DNA of 64,000 nt from Sporomusaceae bacterium (GTDB taxonomy: Bacteria; Bacillota; Negativicutes; UBA1444): positions 95,751-159,750 of the forward strand of contig JAHDPL010000012.1 in assembly GCA_018434355.1 (NCBI GenBank). Direction: 5' to 3'. Under the pieces are notes generated by a model. It saw only the letters and a program-made list of their open reading frames with translations, had not been told where the DNA came from and did no database searches. Shown one piece after another: positions 46,989 through 55,673 of the stretch; the first letter of the stretch is position 1, and each line of letters starts with the position of its first letter. The translations under genes and the position numbers were made by a program.

Positions 46989-47011
46989 TGACCGGCATCG
47001 AATCCCGAATA

Positions 47012-47050
47012 CAAAAAAAGGTGGAACAATCGCTTTTCGATCATCCCACC
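47012..47050 (-). terminator. terminator of the chemotaxis receptor gene
   Basis: On the minus strand GGTGGGATGATCG, a short A-rich loop and CGATTGTTCCACC (outer GGTGG/CCACC and inner ATCG/CGAT paired) are followed by seven T residues. It lies 20 bp past the receptor stop. Confidence 0.75.
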
Positions 47051-47069
47051 GACAATCATTCTGTTTGTG

Positions 47070-48860
47070 TCAACCAACCAGGACAGGACTACCTGTCAGC
47101 GGAGGCATAGCTTCGCTCTGCAGCGCCGCAACATCGTCAGGCAGCGGCGGTTTAGCTTGCGAGCTTGACGGTTCCAGTTTGAACCGCTCAACTGCTTCTT
47201 TCAACTGGTCGGCCAGTTGCCCAAGCGAGCGAGCTGCTGCTGCCGTTTGCTGCAACGAAGCGGATTGTTCTTCGATCGCCGCTGAGATATTTTGCGTCCT
47301 GCCGGCGGTCGCTTCACTCTCCAGTTCAATCTGACGAACCGCATTGACAATTTTTTCGGTTTCACCGGATAATTGCGCCGCAGACGATGCCACACTCTGC
47401 ATCCTTCCACTGACCTCGTCCACCGATTCGGCAATCCGGGCAAACTCGCAGTCGGCTTGGTTCACGACCTGAATCCCTTTGGCGACGCTGATTCGCGTCG
47501 CGCCAACCAAATCGACGACCTGCGTCATATCCCTGCTGTTTTCATTAATGGTTGCCGAAATCATCCGGGCTGCCGCTACCGAGCTTTCGGCCAGTTTTTT
47601 CACTTCGTCGGCCACCACGGCGAAGCCGCGCCCCGAGTCCCCCGCACGCGCAGCTTCGATGGCCGCATTCAACGCCAGCAGCTTTGTTTGCCCAGCAAGT
47701 GCATCGATCGTGCCTACAAAGCCATGGATTTGTTGTAATCCGCCTGCCAGTCTGGCGACGGCTTTTTCAATCTGCAAGGTGTCGGACTCAATCCCGTTCA
47801 TTTTCGTTACTGCATTGTCAGCCGCCAACCTTCCATTGGCAGCGAGCTGCCGCGTCGCTTCCGATGCATTTGCCGCAACCTCTGCATCGCCAGCCATTTC
47901 GCCGATTCCGCCGGCAATGCTTTCCACCGCCATTTTTGCCGCATCGGCCTGACAGGACAGCTCATCGGCGCCTGCAGCCACTTCCGTCATATTTTGCGTG
48001 ATATGGCCGGAAGCGCCGGCCGATTCGTCGGCCGCGTCGCTCAGTTCGCCGCAAGCCTGATGGACTTTGACCGCAGCCTGGTTGACCTGCAGCACCAAAT
48101 CATGCAGCCGTTCATTCATCAGCTGGATTGAATCCATGATATCACCGATTTCGTCTTTGTGACGATAGCCGAATGATTTCTGCCGTAGGTCGCCGGCGGC
48201 GATGTCCTGCGCCAATTCCGCAACCTGCCCCAAGGGGTGGGAAATCCGTCGCCATAACCAGGCCGTCATGGCGATTGCCAACACAATCACCAGGCCATTG
48301 AACAGCAGAATCAGCTGATGAGTGCTTTGCCCTACGGCGATATTGGTTTCCATCCTCAGGCTCATGCGTTGGTTCAAAAACTTGATGAACTCGTTCATGG
48401 TGGCGCCGGCTTCTTCCGCCGCGCTTTGACTGTCGGCAAGCAGCAATACTGCCGACGCCATCCCCTGCTGGTCACGCACCCCGACCGTACTGCCGGAAGC
48501 CAGATGCCAACGGTCGATGCTATCCTTTACTTTTGCCAGGCCTTGTTTTCCTTCCGGCGTAATCAGGTCTTTTTCCAGCGAATGCAGGATGTTGCGCAAC
48601 CGCACGCGCGATTCTTCAAAACTTTCCTTATAGCGGGGAGCGCCTGTGAGCACATAGGATTTTAGCGCCGACTCCTCTCCTGTCAGTTGCAGGTTCAATT
48701 CATAGACGCGGAAAATCAGCGTGGCGTTTCGCTCTGCCACATTGCGGTACCCTTCGCTTACCTGGGAATTTTTATAAAACGAGTAAACATTGAGTAGTGA
48801 AAAAATCCCTACCACCGTCATGCAGACCGCCAAAATTTTTAAGCCGATACTTACACGCAT
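47070..48860 (-). CDS. methyl-accepting chemotaxis protein
   Basis: 596 aa transmembrane receptor. TM1 lies around residues 8-27 and TM2 around 180-203 ([21 protein letters not shown]). The ~150-residue periplasmic domain between them is all-helical, of the four-helix-bundle/CHASE3 type. A HAMP domain follows ([22 protein letters not shown]). The cytoplasmic coiled-coil rod holds the hairpin tip [43 protein letters not shown], identical in pattern to other MCPs. Ligand unknown. SD AAGAGGAG precedes the ATG. It is flanked by two complete IS elements. Confidence 0.94.
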   Translation of the reverse strand: MRVSIGLKILAVCMTVVGIFSLLNVYSFYKNSQVSEGYRNVAERNATLIFRVYELNLQLTGEESALKSYVLTGAPRYKESFEESRVRLRNILHSLEKDLITPEGKQGLAKVKDSIDRWHLASGSTVGVRDQQGMASAVLLLADSQSAAEEAGATMNEFIKFLNQRMSLRMETNIAVGQSTHQLILLFNGLVIVLAIAMTAWLWRRISHPLGQVAELAQDIAAGDLRQKSFGYRHKDEIGDIMDSIQLMNERLHDLVLQVNQAAVKVHQACGELSDAADESAGASGHITQNMTEVAAGADELSCQADAAKMAVESIAGGIGEMAGDAEVAANASEATRQLAANGRLAADNAVTKMNGIESDTLQIEKAVARLAGGLQQIHGFVGTIDALAGQTKLLALNAAIEAARAGDSGRGFAVVADEVKKLAESSVAAARMISATINENSRDMTQVVDLVGATRISVAKGIQVVNQADCEFARIAESVDEVSGRMQSVASSAAQLSGETEKIVNAVRQIELESEATAGRTQNISAAIEEQSASLQQTAAAARSLGQLADQLKEAVERFKLEPSSSQAKPPLPDDVAALQSEAMPPLTGSPVLVG

Positions 48861-48936
48861 TGCTTCACACTCCTCTTGCCGATAGCGTAACGCAAATGAA
48901 TACTGCGCAGGTTAGGAACAGATTAAAAATATGTTA

Positions 48937-48949
48937 GTTTTGTCTACCG
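48937..48949. repeat. left 13-bp direct repeat flanking the IS30-family element
   Basis: GTTTTGTCTACCG, repeated exactly at 50504-50516 on the far side of the element. It looks like a target duplication, longer than the 2-4 bp of most IS30 members. Confidence 0.75.
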
Positions 48950-50503
48950 CGTAAATTCCCAAAGTAACATCCAGCTAGCGGTGGAAGTTGATGTTACAGT
49001 GGGAAACCAGAAGAAGTTAGTATGGGAACCGGGCAAAAAACGACAAATATGGCTTAATAATTGCCAAAAATGAGAAAGCTATGCATAGCAAACAGACCCG
49101 GGAAATCGATTTCCCAGAGTAAAATCTACCGATGTGGAACTTACCATGGGAAGAAAACAGCGTCCAAACGGACAGTTAACTTCTACCGAACGAAACGGCG
49201 CAGGAGTAATGGAGATTGGATCACCTGATTCGCTTGAATCCAATCAATGCCCAAAATATCCGCAGTGAGTTTGCCATAAGTAAAGCTGAAAAGCTCGTAA
49301 GGAGATTTGCCATTCAAACACTTGCGTTTGACACTGTTGACATGTGAAAAGATCGAGTTGACGGTATCTTGCGTGAAATCATCGAAACTGTTGCCTTTGG
49401 GGACAATATCCCGAAACAGCGTGTGGTTTTTCTCCACTTTCGGCTTTTGACAGGACTGCATCGGGTCACAAAAAAACAACCCGGTTTCCTTGATCCCCAT
49501 TCCATCGTTTTCAAAAGCCAAAACATCAGAAAATTCGCCACCATTGTCGGTAAGGATGAGTGGGAAAATCTCACCGAAGCGCAGGCCGTGCAAGGAGAAA
49601 CGGGATTTAAGGCTGCGGATTTTCGCGGCCGTTTCGGCGGCGGACTTATTCTCAAGCAGGATCCCTGCCATGAAGTTGCAGTGGGTAAAATGCAGAGTCA
49701 AAATCACCTTGCCGCCCATTCGACCGATGACCGTATCCATTTCCACCCAAGAAGACAGGTCATTTTCTTGGGTGAACCCGAGAAAATCCGTATAGGTTCT
49801 GCCGAGTTTAGCCGCTTTGGGAATACGTTCCATCGGTTTATGCTTGCGGGGTTTGAACTTGACTACGCGAGGGAAATCAATGGCGGATACTGAAAGGTAT
49901 CCCTTGTGGAGATTACGATAAACCGCTGATTTTGACATGTGCAAGTCATGGCTTTGCAGAATCTGGTACAGATGCTGTCCTTTTTGAATCCCGGATGCAA
50001 TAAGCTGATCCGCCAGGTAAAAATCCGCTTTGTTTAAAGCAATTCCTTCCCGTGCCGTAACAAGTAAGGACTCATATTGCTGCTGAGCCAGCCTGGCAAT
50101 GTATTTTTGTTTTAGAAAAGGGCAGGAAAAACGTTTTTTGTCACAGGGGTTGCAGACGAAGGGAGTTTTCAGAAGCTTGGGACAAACGGGCGTCGGCAAT
50201 ACAGCGCCATTCTTATCGCGATAAACAACTCTGCTGGCCGTAAACTCCAGATGCTTTTTTACCTCTTTTGATACGGTAGTTTGGTCTTTGCCAATTTGGG
50301 CGGCAATCGCTTTGAAAGTCATCCCGTGATCGAGGCATTGCTGGATCGTATTGCGGTCTTCCAGTGTGAGATGCTTGTTCTTTCTGTCTTTCATTTGCGG
50401 CCTCCAGTCCGAGTTTTTTCCCGGACTAAATTCTACCGCTTTTTCATTCCCGGACTAAATTCCACACCCTTGTCCATTGTGGATGTTACTTTGGAAATTT
50501 ACG
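48950..50503 (-). mobile_element. IS30-family insertion sequence, complete
   Basis: 1,554 bp. The 24-bp terminal inverted repeats begin CGTAAATT and end CAAAGTAACATCCA, matching at 23 of 24 positions (48950-48973 and the complement of 50480-50503). One intact transposase in minus orientation. The 209 bp between the left repeat and the transposase stop hold no reading frame of note. The element sits between the chemotaxis receptor start and the T-box operon promoter. Confidence 0.9.
49183..50394 (-). CDS. IS30-family transposase
   Basis: 403 aa. The N-terminal HTH reads KHLTLEDRNTIQQCLDHGMTFKAIAAQIGKDQTTVSKEVKKHL, typical of IS30 (HTH_38). A cysteine-containing stretch (TPFVCNPCDKKRFSCPFL) follows. 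The integrase core has SWVEMDTVIGRMGGKVILTLHFTHCNFMAGILLENKSA (first Asp), LILTDNGGEFSDVLAFE (second Asp) and the Glu in NSIFSHVNSVKRKCLNGKSPYELF region. No interruption. Confidence 0.93.
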   Translation of the reverse strand: MKDRKNKHLTLEDRNTIQQCLDHGMTFKAIAAQIGKDQTTVSKEVKKHLEFTASRVVYRDKNGAVLPTPVCPKLLKTPFVCNPCDKKRFSCPFLKQKYIARLAQQQYESLLVTAREGIALNKADFYLADQLIASGIQKGQHLYQILQSHDLHMSKSAVYRNLHKGYLSVSAIDFPRVVKFKPRKHKPMERIPKAAKLGRTYTDFLGFTQENDLSSWVEMDTVIGRMGGKVILTLHFTHCNFMAGILLENKSAAETAAKIRSLKSRFSLHGLRFGEIFPLILTDNGGEFSDVLAFENDGMGIKETGLFFCDPMQSCQKPKVEKNHTLFRDIVPKGNSFDDFTQDTVNSIFSHVNSVKRKCLNGKSPYELFSFTYGKLTADILGIDWIQANQVIQSPLLLRRFVR

Positions 50504-50516
50504 GTTTTGTCTACCG
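50504..50516. repeat. right 13-bp direct repeat flanking the IS30-family element
   Basis: GTTTTGTCTACCG, exact copy of 48937-48949, ending 23 bp upstream of the -35 of the alaR-alaT promoter. Confidence 0.75.
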
Positions 50517-50539
50517 AACGCATTTTTTCCATCAGCCCC

Positions 50540-50568
50540 TTGCGTCTCAGGACAATACCCTTTATAAT
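50540..50568 (+). promoter_or_regulatory. promoter of the T-box-alaR-alaT operon
   Basis: TTGCGT (50540-50545), a 17-bp spacer and a perfect TATAAT (50563-50568). The transcription start would fall near 50576, a few bases before the first T-box helix. Confidence 0.7.
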
Positions 50569-50591
50569 GAGAAAAACTGAAATCACATATT

Positions 50592-50834
50592 GTTTTAGGC
50601 AATGAAGGGACAAAGTCGTTGCATTTCCTACAGAGAGCCGGAGCAGCTGAAAACCGGTGGAAAAGTCGCAGGCGTAGCCATCCTGGAGCCGTGGACAAAC
50701 AGTGCGTTCGCACTGGGAAATCCAACGCATTCCCGGCGTTAGCGGGACGAGAGGGCCGCAAGGCTAAATCTGGGTGGTACCACGGGAAAATAAGTTCCCG
50801 TCCGAGCAATCGGGCGGGAACTTTTCTTTTTCAT
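50592..50834 (+). promoter_or_regulatory. T-box riboswitch leader, specifier probably GCC (alanine)
   Basis: The T-box core GGGTGGTACCACGG is at 50772-50785 and is followed by an intrinsic terminator (50792-50834: AAGTTCCCG/CGGGAACTT stem and a TTTTCTTTTTC tail). Stem I shows an AGAGAGCCGG bulge region (50632-50641) and a distal loop. Its base pairs GGC with GCC and AGGG with TCCT across a kink-turn-like UGA/GGA. The triplet directly before the conserved A and the TCCT strand is GCC at 50677-50679, an alanine codon. Uncharged tRNA-Ala would then stabilise the antiterminator and switch on alaR-alaT. Confidence 0.85.
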
Positions 50835-50864
50835 TATTGCGGTTATAAGAAGGGGGATTATTCA

Positions 50865-51368
50865 ATGAGTGAAAACAACCTTGCACAAAAACAAGACCTG
50901 CTCCGCTTGCTTGATCAGGATTACCACCAGACCCACGATCAGCTTGCCAGACAGCTCGGCGTCACGCCGGCCCTGGTCGGCCAAATGATCCGCGAGCTGG
51001 AAGATGACCGCATCCTGGTGAAATGTCAGCCGATCATCAACTGGGAAAAGGCCGGTCTGGAAGATGTCGTGGCACTGATCGAAGTCAAAATCACGCCGCA
51101 GCGGGAAGTCGGCTTTGATGCAATTGCCGCCCGCATCTACCGTTTTCCCGAAGTCCGCAACCTGTTCCTGATGTCCGGCACCTATGACCTGGCCGTGACG
51201 GTGGAAGGCGCCAATCTGAAGGAAGTGGCGCAGTTCGTTTCGACCAAGCTGGCGACAATCGACGGAGTTGTCAGCACGACTACCCATTTTGTGCTGAAAA
51301 AATACAAAGAAGAGGGCGTCATTATCGATGACGAAGAAGCCGACCGCCGGCTGTTGGTGACGCCGTGA
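50865..51368 (+). CDS. alaR: Lrp/AsnC-family regulator (AlaR-like)
   Basis: 167 aa from the ATG at 50865 (AAGGGGG upstream); the frame is open further up but only through the T-box. N-terminal winged HTH QDLLRLLDQDYHQTHDQLARQLGVTPALVGQMIRELEDDRILVKCQPIINW, C-terminal RAM effector domain (VVALIEVKITPQREVGFDAIAARIYRFPEVRNLFLMSGTYDLAVTVEG). It overlaps the aminotransferase start by 4 bp (GTGA). B. subtilis alaR-alaT (yugG-yugH) has the same pair; the name is by this analogy. Confidence 0.85.
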   Translation: MSENNLAQKQDLLRLLDQDYHQTHDQLARQLGVTPALVGQMIRELEDDRILVKCQPIINWEKAGLEDVVALIEVKITPQREVGFDAIAARIYRFPEVRNLFLMSGTYDLAVTVEGANLKEVAQFVSTKLATIDGVVSTTTHFVLKKYKEEGVIIDDEEADRRLLVTP

Positions 51369-52534
51369 GCTGGGCCGATCGTGTTTCGCCGTTAGTCCGT
51401 TCGATTCCGCCCTCGGGCATCCGTCGTTTTTTTGATATCGTGGCCGAAATGAGCGGCGTCGTTTCGCTCGGCGTCGGCGAGCCCGATTTCGTCACGCCCT
51501 GGCATATCCGGGAAAGTTGCGTTCACGGCCTGCAACGCGGCTATACCTCCTACACATCTAATTATGGGCTACTGGAGCTGCGGCAGGAAATCGCCCGGAT
51601 GCTAGAAGCCGATTACGGCGTGGTTTACGATCCCAAGTGCGAGGCGTTGATCACCGTCGGCGTCAGTGAAGCGCTGGACCTTGCCATGCGGGCTTTGCTG
51701 TCGCCTGGCGACGAAGTGTTGGTGCCGGAACCTTGCTACGTTTCCTACAATGCCTGTGTCAGCCTGGCCGGCGGCGTACCGGTCAGCGTATGCTCGAGCC
51801 GCGAAAACGAATTCCGCGTCACGGTCGACCAACTGGCGGCCGCACTGACGCCCCGCACCAAGGCGCTGCTGATTGGCTATCCGAACAACCCAACCGGCGC
51901 CGTCATGTCCCGGGAGGACCTGGCAGCGATTGCCCGGTTTGCCGAACAACACGACCTGATCGTCATCTCCGACGAAATTTACGCCAGTCTTACCTATGAC
52001 GGCGAACACACCTGCTTTGCATCGCTGCCGGACATGCGCGACCGGACAATCCTGCTGAACGGGTTTTCTAAAGCCTACGCGATGACCGGCTGGCGAATCG
52101 GCTATGCGATGGGCAACGCCGATTTCATCGGCGCCATGACCAAAATCCATCAATACACGATGCTCTGCGCACCGATCACCGCGCAAATCGCAGCGATCGA
52201 AGCGATCAAACAAGGCACCGCCAGTCGCAATAAAATGGTCGACGAGTATGACCGGCGTCGCCGTCTGATGGTTGACGGCCTGCGTAACCTCGGCCTGGAT
52301 TGTTTTGAACCGCGCGGCGCGTTCTATGTCTTTCCGTCGATTCACAATACCGGCCTCACTTCCCTGCAGTTCGCCGAGCAGTTGTTGCAAGCGGAAAAAG
52401 TGGCCCTGGTACCCGGCGATGCGTTCGGCGCCTGCGGCGAAGGGTTTGTCCGTTGCTCCTATGCCTCTTCGTCAAAAAATCTGGCTGATGCGCTGGACCG
52501 GATTGGCCGGTTCGTAACGCCACTGCTAAAATAG
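51365..52534 (+). CDS. alaT: class I/II aminotransferase (AlaT-like)
   Basis: 389 aa PLP enzyme, GTG start at 51365. Fold-type I motifs: YTSNYGLLELRQEIARML, LIGYPNNPTGAVMSREDL (Asn), LIVISDEIYASLTYDGEHTCF (Asp, Tyr) and the PLP lysine in ILLNGFSKAYAMTGWRIGYAMG, with the C-terminal Arg in GFVRCSYASS. By analogy with B. subtilis AlaT and the alanine T-box it most likely makes alanine from pyruvate and glutamate. Aspartate or aromatic activity cannot be excluded from sequence. Confidence 0.88.
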   Translation: MSWADRVSPLVRSIPPSGIRRFFDIVAEMSGVVSLGVGEPDFVTPWHIRESCVHGLQRGYTSYTSNYGLLELRQEIARMLEADYGVVYDPKCEALITVGVSEALDLAMRALLSPGDEVLVPEPCYVSYNACVSLAGGVPVSVCSSRENEFRVTVDQLAAALTPRTKALLIGYPNNPTGAVMSREDLAAIARFAEQHDLIVISDEIYASLTYDGEHTCFASLPDMRDRTILLNGFSKAYAMTGWRIGYAMGNADFIGAMTKIHQYTMLCAPITAQIAAIEAIKQGTASRNKMVDEYDRRRRLMVDGLRNLGLDCFEPRGAFYVFPSIHNTGLTSLQFAEQLLQAEKVALVPGDAFGACGEGFVRCSYASSSKNLADALDRIGRFVTPLLK

Positions 52535-52620
52535 CAACTCACCGAGCTTTTGGCGACAGCGAAGGCCGTGGTGCCCTTATGTTGATAAGATATAATATAT
52601 ACTTTCTTATCGACCAAGTA

Positions 52621-52657
52621 AAAAAGCAAGTGTCGGAAATGCCGACACTTGCTTTTT
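52621..52657. terminator. bidirectional terminator between alaT and pstA
   Basis: A 16-bp perfect stem (AAAAAGCAAGTGTCGG and its complement) around a 5-base loop, with A and T runs at both ends so that it works on either strand. It separates the convergent alaT (+) and pstA (-) and shows that no pstB follows pstA. Confidence 0.9.
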
Positions 52658-52695
52658 ATCATTGCAGATTGATGACTGACACCATTTGTTACAAA

Positions 52696-53571
52696 TTATT
52701 CAACCGGTTTGCGGTACTTGTTGCGCAGATAAATGGCTGCCCCGTTCAACAGTAGCATGATGCTAAGCAGCACGATGATTCCGGCGGCGGCAATATCCTG
52801 AAACGCCGCTTGCGGACGCGACACCCAGTTGAATATCTGAATCGGCAGCACGGTAAACTCCGACATCGGACCAGTCGGCAAAAACGCCACATAGGTCAAT
52901 GCGCCGATCGTGATCAGTGGCGCCGTCTCGCCCAGCGCACGAGATACCGCCAAAATCGTGCCGGTCAGAATCCCCGGCATCGCCACCGGCAGAACCACGC
53001 GGAATACCGTCTGGGTCGTGGTGGCTCCCAACGCATACGACGCATGTCGCAAAGCGACAGGCACCGCCTTGATCGCCTCCTGCGTCGCTACCACGATGAC
53101 CGGGAGTATCAGCAGCGTCATCGTCAGCGCCCCAGCCAGCACACTGCGGCCCAGGCCCAGTCCGCGGACAAAAATGACCATGCCCAGCATCCCGTAAACG
53201 ATGGAAGGAACGCCGGCAAGATTGGCGATATTCAGTTGCAACAGGTTGGTCAGCCAGTTTTTCTTCGCATATTCCTCAAGATAGACGGCTGTAAGAACGC
53301 CGACAACGAACGCGGTCGGTCCTGTGATCATAATGAAAGCAAACGTTCCTGCCAGCGCCGACTTGATACCGGCTTTGGCAGCAAACCGTGATGGATAACT
53401 GGACAGAAAATCCAAGGTCAAATAAGGCAAACCCTTCATTAGGATTCCGCCCAGCAATGCAGCGAGCGCCGCTAGTGAAATGACGATCGCCGTAAAGAAC
53501 AGTCCCTTGAACAACGTGTCTTTCAGTTTGCGCCACTGGTAGATTTTGTGTTCCCTGCTATGCGCCAGCAT
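52696..53571 (-). CDS. pstA: phosphate ABC transporter permease PstA
   Basis: 291 aa inner-membrane permease with six predicted helices (from GLFFTAIVISLAALAALLGGIL to GIIVLLSIMLLLNGAAIYL). The PstA signature is YLEEYAKKNWLTNLLQLNIANLAGVPSIVYGMLGMVIFV, and the EAA-like loop is SYALGATTTQTVFRVVLPVAMPGILTGTILAVSRALGETAPLITIG. It starts 3 bp after the pstC stop. The next step downstream is a terminator, so the ATPase gene lies elsewhere. Confidence 0.95.
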   Translation of the reverse strand: MLAHSREHKIYQWRKLKDTLFKGLFFTAIVISLAALAALLGGILMKGLPYLTLDFLSSYPSRFAAKAGIKSALAGTFAFIMITGPTAFVVGVLTAVYLEEYAKKNWLTNLLQLNIANLAGVPSIVYGMLGMVIFVRGLGLGRSVLAGALTMTLLILPVIVVATQEAIKAVPVALRHASYALGATTTQTVFRVVLPVAMPGILTGTILAVSRALGETAPLITIGALTYVAFLPTGPMSEFTVLPIQIFNWVSRPQAAFQDIAAAGIIVLLSIMLLLNGAAIYLRNKYRKPVE

Positions 53572-53574
53572 ACA

Positions 53575-54474
53575 TCATTCTCCTATTTTGAAGCGTTTGG
53601 TTATGGCAATCGCGGCGAAATTCATCACCAACGTGAACAGGAACAGGGTAATGCCAACCGCAAAAATCGACTGGTATTCGACGCTACCCATCGGCGTATC
53701 GCCCATACTGACCTGAACAATATAAGCAGTCATCGTCTGAATGCTTTCCAGGTAATTCAGGCTCAGGCTCGGCGTCGCTCCGGCGGCGACTGTGACAATC
53801 ATCGTTTCGCCAAGCGCACGCGACACCGCCAGTACAATCGAAGCAATAATCCCCGATAACGCGTAGGGAATCACCACTTTATGCGTTGCCTCCAGTTTCG
53901 TTGCTCCCAGAGCGTAAGCGCCTTCGCGCATCGAATTGGGTACCGCCAGCAGCGCTTCCTCGCTAAGCGAGGAAATCATCGGCGTAATCATGATCCCGAC
54001 TGCAATGCTGGCACTCAGTGCGTTGAATACCTGCGTCGAAGGAATAATCGCCTGCAGCACCGGTGTAATGAAAACCAAAGAAAAATATCCATAAACAATC
54101 GTTGGTACGCCTGCCAAGATTTCCAAAATCGGCTTGACGATAACCCGCGTTCGCTTGTTTGCGTATTCACTCAAATAAATCGCACTACCCAGCCCCAACG
54201 GAATCGCGAACAACGCTGCGCCAACGCCGACCATCAAGGTGCCGGCAACCAGCGGCAATATCCCCCAGTGCTGTGGATCAAATAACGGCGTCCAGGTCGT
54301 GCCGGTGACGAACTCCCATATCGAGACTTCGCGAAAAAAGCTGACTGCCTCGACTGCCAAGATGCCGACGATAAACAAAGTCGTCAACACCGACAGCAGT
54401 GCACAGGCAAACAGGCCAGCCGGTATCAACCGGTCTTGCAACCGGCGAATTTTATCATAGGAGAAACTGATCAA
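53575..54474 (-). CDS. pstC: phosphate ABC transporter permease PstC
   Basis: 299 aa, TTG start at 54474 behind AGAGGAG. Six helices; IYLSEYANKRTRVIVKPILEILAGVPTIVYGYFSLVFI and the EAA loop AYALGATKLEATHKVVIPYALSGIIASIVLAVSRALGETMIVTVAAG match PstC. It pairs with PstA to form the channel. The 146-bp gap to pstS contains a small GCGGCG/CGCCGC hairpin (54540-54553) that could trim the downstream transcript so that PstS is in excess. Confidence 0.95.
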   Translation of the reverse strand: MISFSYDKIRRLQDRLIPAGLFACALLSVLTTLFIVGILAVEAVSFFREVSIWEFVTGTTWTPLFDPQHWGILPLVAGTLMVGVGAALFAIPLGLGSAIYLSEYANKRTRVIVKPILEILAGVPTIVYGYFSLVFITPVLQAIIPSTQVFNALSASIAVGIMITPMISSLSEEALLAVPNSMREGAYALGATKLEATHKVVIPYALSGIIASIVLAVSRALGETMIVTVAAGATPSLSLNYLESIQTMTAYIVQVSMGDTPMGSVEYQSIFAVGITLFLFTLVMNFAAIAITKRFKIGE

Positions 54475-54620
54475 AGTGCTTCGGCTCCTCTCGGATCAAA
54501 ATAGCTTTTGACGCAGCAACGCGCATTACAGGGGGAAAGGCGGCGGTCGCCGCAAACATCGGGAACCGCCACCTCAGGCTTTAGAGAATCTGGCTCGCTT
54601 AGCTTTCTGAGACTGATCAA

Positions 54621-55568
54621 TTACTGAACTTTTTTCAGCATTTCCTGATAGTGCGATTCGGCATAGGGTACATAACCTACTTGGGGAATCAATTTCGAAG
54701 CATTTTTCAGGTAGAAAGTGACGAACTCTTTGACTTCCGGACGCTCCAGGGATTTTTTACTAACGTAGATGAAGATCGGTCGGGAAAGCGGCTTGTAAGT
54801 ACCATCTTTGATCGTCTGTTCGGAAGGAGTCACAGCGCCTTTACCGGTATCAATCGAAACGACTTTCATTTTCTCTTTGTTGTGCAGGTAGTAAACATAA
54901 CCGAAATAGCCCAGTGCGTTTTTGTCGCCGGCTACGCCTTTGACCAAAACATTGTCGTCTTCGCTGGCGGTAAAGTCAGCCCGACTGGATTTGGACTTGC
55001 CGACGATCACTTCGGTGAAATACTCGAAGGTTCCCGAAGCCGTTCCCGGTCCGTACAGCTTGATCGGTTGATCTGGCCAGCCGGCGCGGATTTCGCTCCA
55101 TTTCTTCACCGTGCTGGTCGGTTCCCACAGTTTCTTCAGTTCGGCAACCGTCATTGTGCCGGCCCAGGTGTTGTCTTTATGAATTACTACCGAAAGACCG
55201 TCGTAAGCGATCGGAATTTCGATGACATCGTCGCCACGCTTTTTAACGCCTTCCACTTCTTCTTTCTTGATCGGTCTGGATGCGTCAGCGATATCGATTT
55301 CGCCGGGAACAAATTTCTTCATTCCGCCGGTTGTACCAGATTCACCAACGGTCACTTTTACATCCGGATTTATTTTGCGGAACTCTTCGGCCATCGCCTC
55401 GCTAATCGGGAATACGGTGCTCGAACCGTCGATTTTAACAGAGCCGGCCAATTTTTTGCCAGTTGCCGCCGGTTTTTTCTCTTCCGTTTTGCCGCCGCCA
55501 CAACCAACCAGCAGGGTAGCCGCCATCACAATGGATAAGCCCAGAGTCAGTCCTTTTTTCATGTTCAT
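54621..55568 (-). CDS. pstS: phosphate-binding lipoprotein PstS
   Basis: 315 aa from the ATG at 55568 (GGAGGG upstream). The lipoprotein signal MNMKKGLTLGLSIVMAATLLVGCGGGK gives the lipobox LVGC. The phosphate-binding segments are SVKIDGSSTVFPISEAMAEEF, VGESGTTGGMKKFVPGEIDIADASRPIK (SGTTGG) and PGTASGTFEYFTEVIVGKSKSSR (GxxSGTxE). It is extracytoplasmic and feeds PstCA, encoded downstream. Possible PhoP boxes lie upstream. Confidence 0.96.
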   Translation of the reverse strand: MNMKKGLTLGLSIVMAATLLVGCGGGKTEEKKPAATGKKLAGSVKIDGSSTVFPISEAMAEEFRKINPDVKVTVGESGTTGGMKKFVPGEIDIADASRPIKKEEVEGVKKRGDDVIEIPIAYDGLSVVIHKDNTWAGTMTVAELKKLWEPTSTVKKWSEIRAGWPDQPIKLYGPGTASGTFEYFTEVIVGKSKSSRADFTASEDDNVLVKGVAGDKNALGYFGYVYYLHNKEKMKVVSIDTGKGAVTPSEQTIKDGTYKPLSRPIFIYVSKKSLERPEVKEFVTFYLKNASKLIPQVGYVPYAESHYQEMLKKVQ

Positions 55569-55673
55569 CCGTTTTTTCCCTCCACTTAAATTCTCAATCA
55601 TTTTTCAAGTCATGTTTGGTATGTTTTCATCATAGACAATCGCCAATCAACCCGCAATGAAAAATGACCTGTT

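Noticed and set aside
46989..47011. Riboswitch (c-di-GMP type) upstream of tadE split by the IS256 element
   Set aside because: The rejoined sequence has short pairings but none of the conserved GEMM blocks; nothing supports it.
49183..50394. IS30 and IS256 elements as ends of a composite transposon carrying the MCP gene
   Set aside because: The elements belong to different families and each has its own target duplication, showing independent insertions.
50619..50864. Upstream extension of the alaR reading frame
   Set aside because: The extension runs through the T-box leader and terminator; the ATG at 50865 has a good Shine-Dalgarno and starts at the normal HTH.
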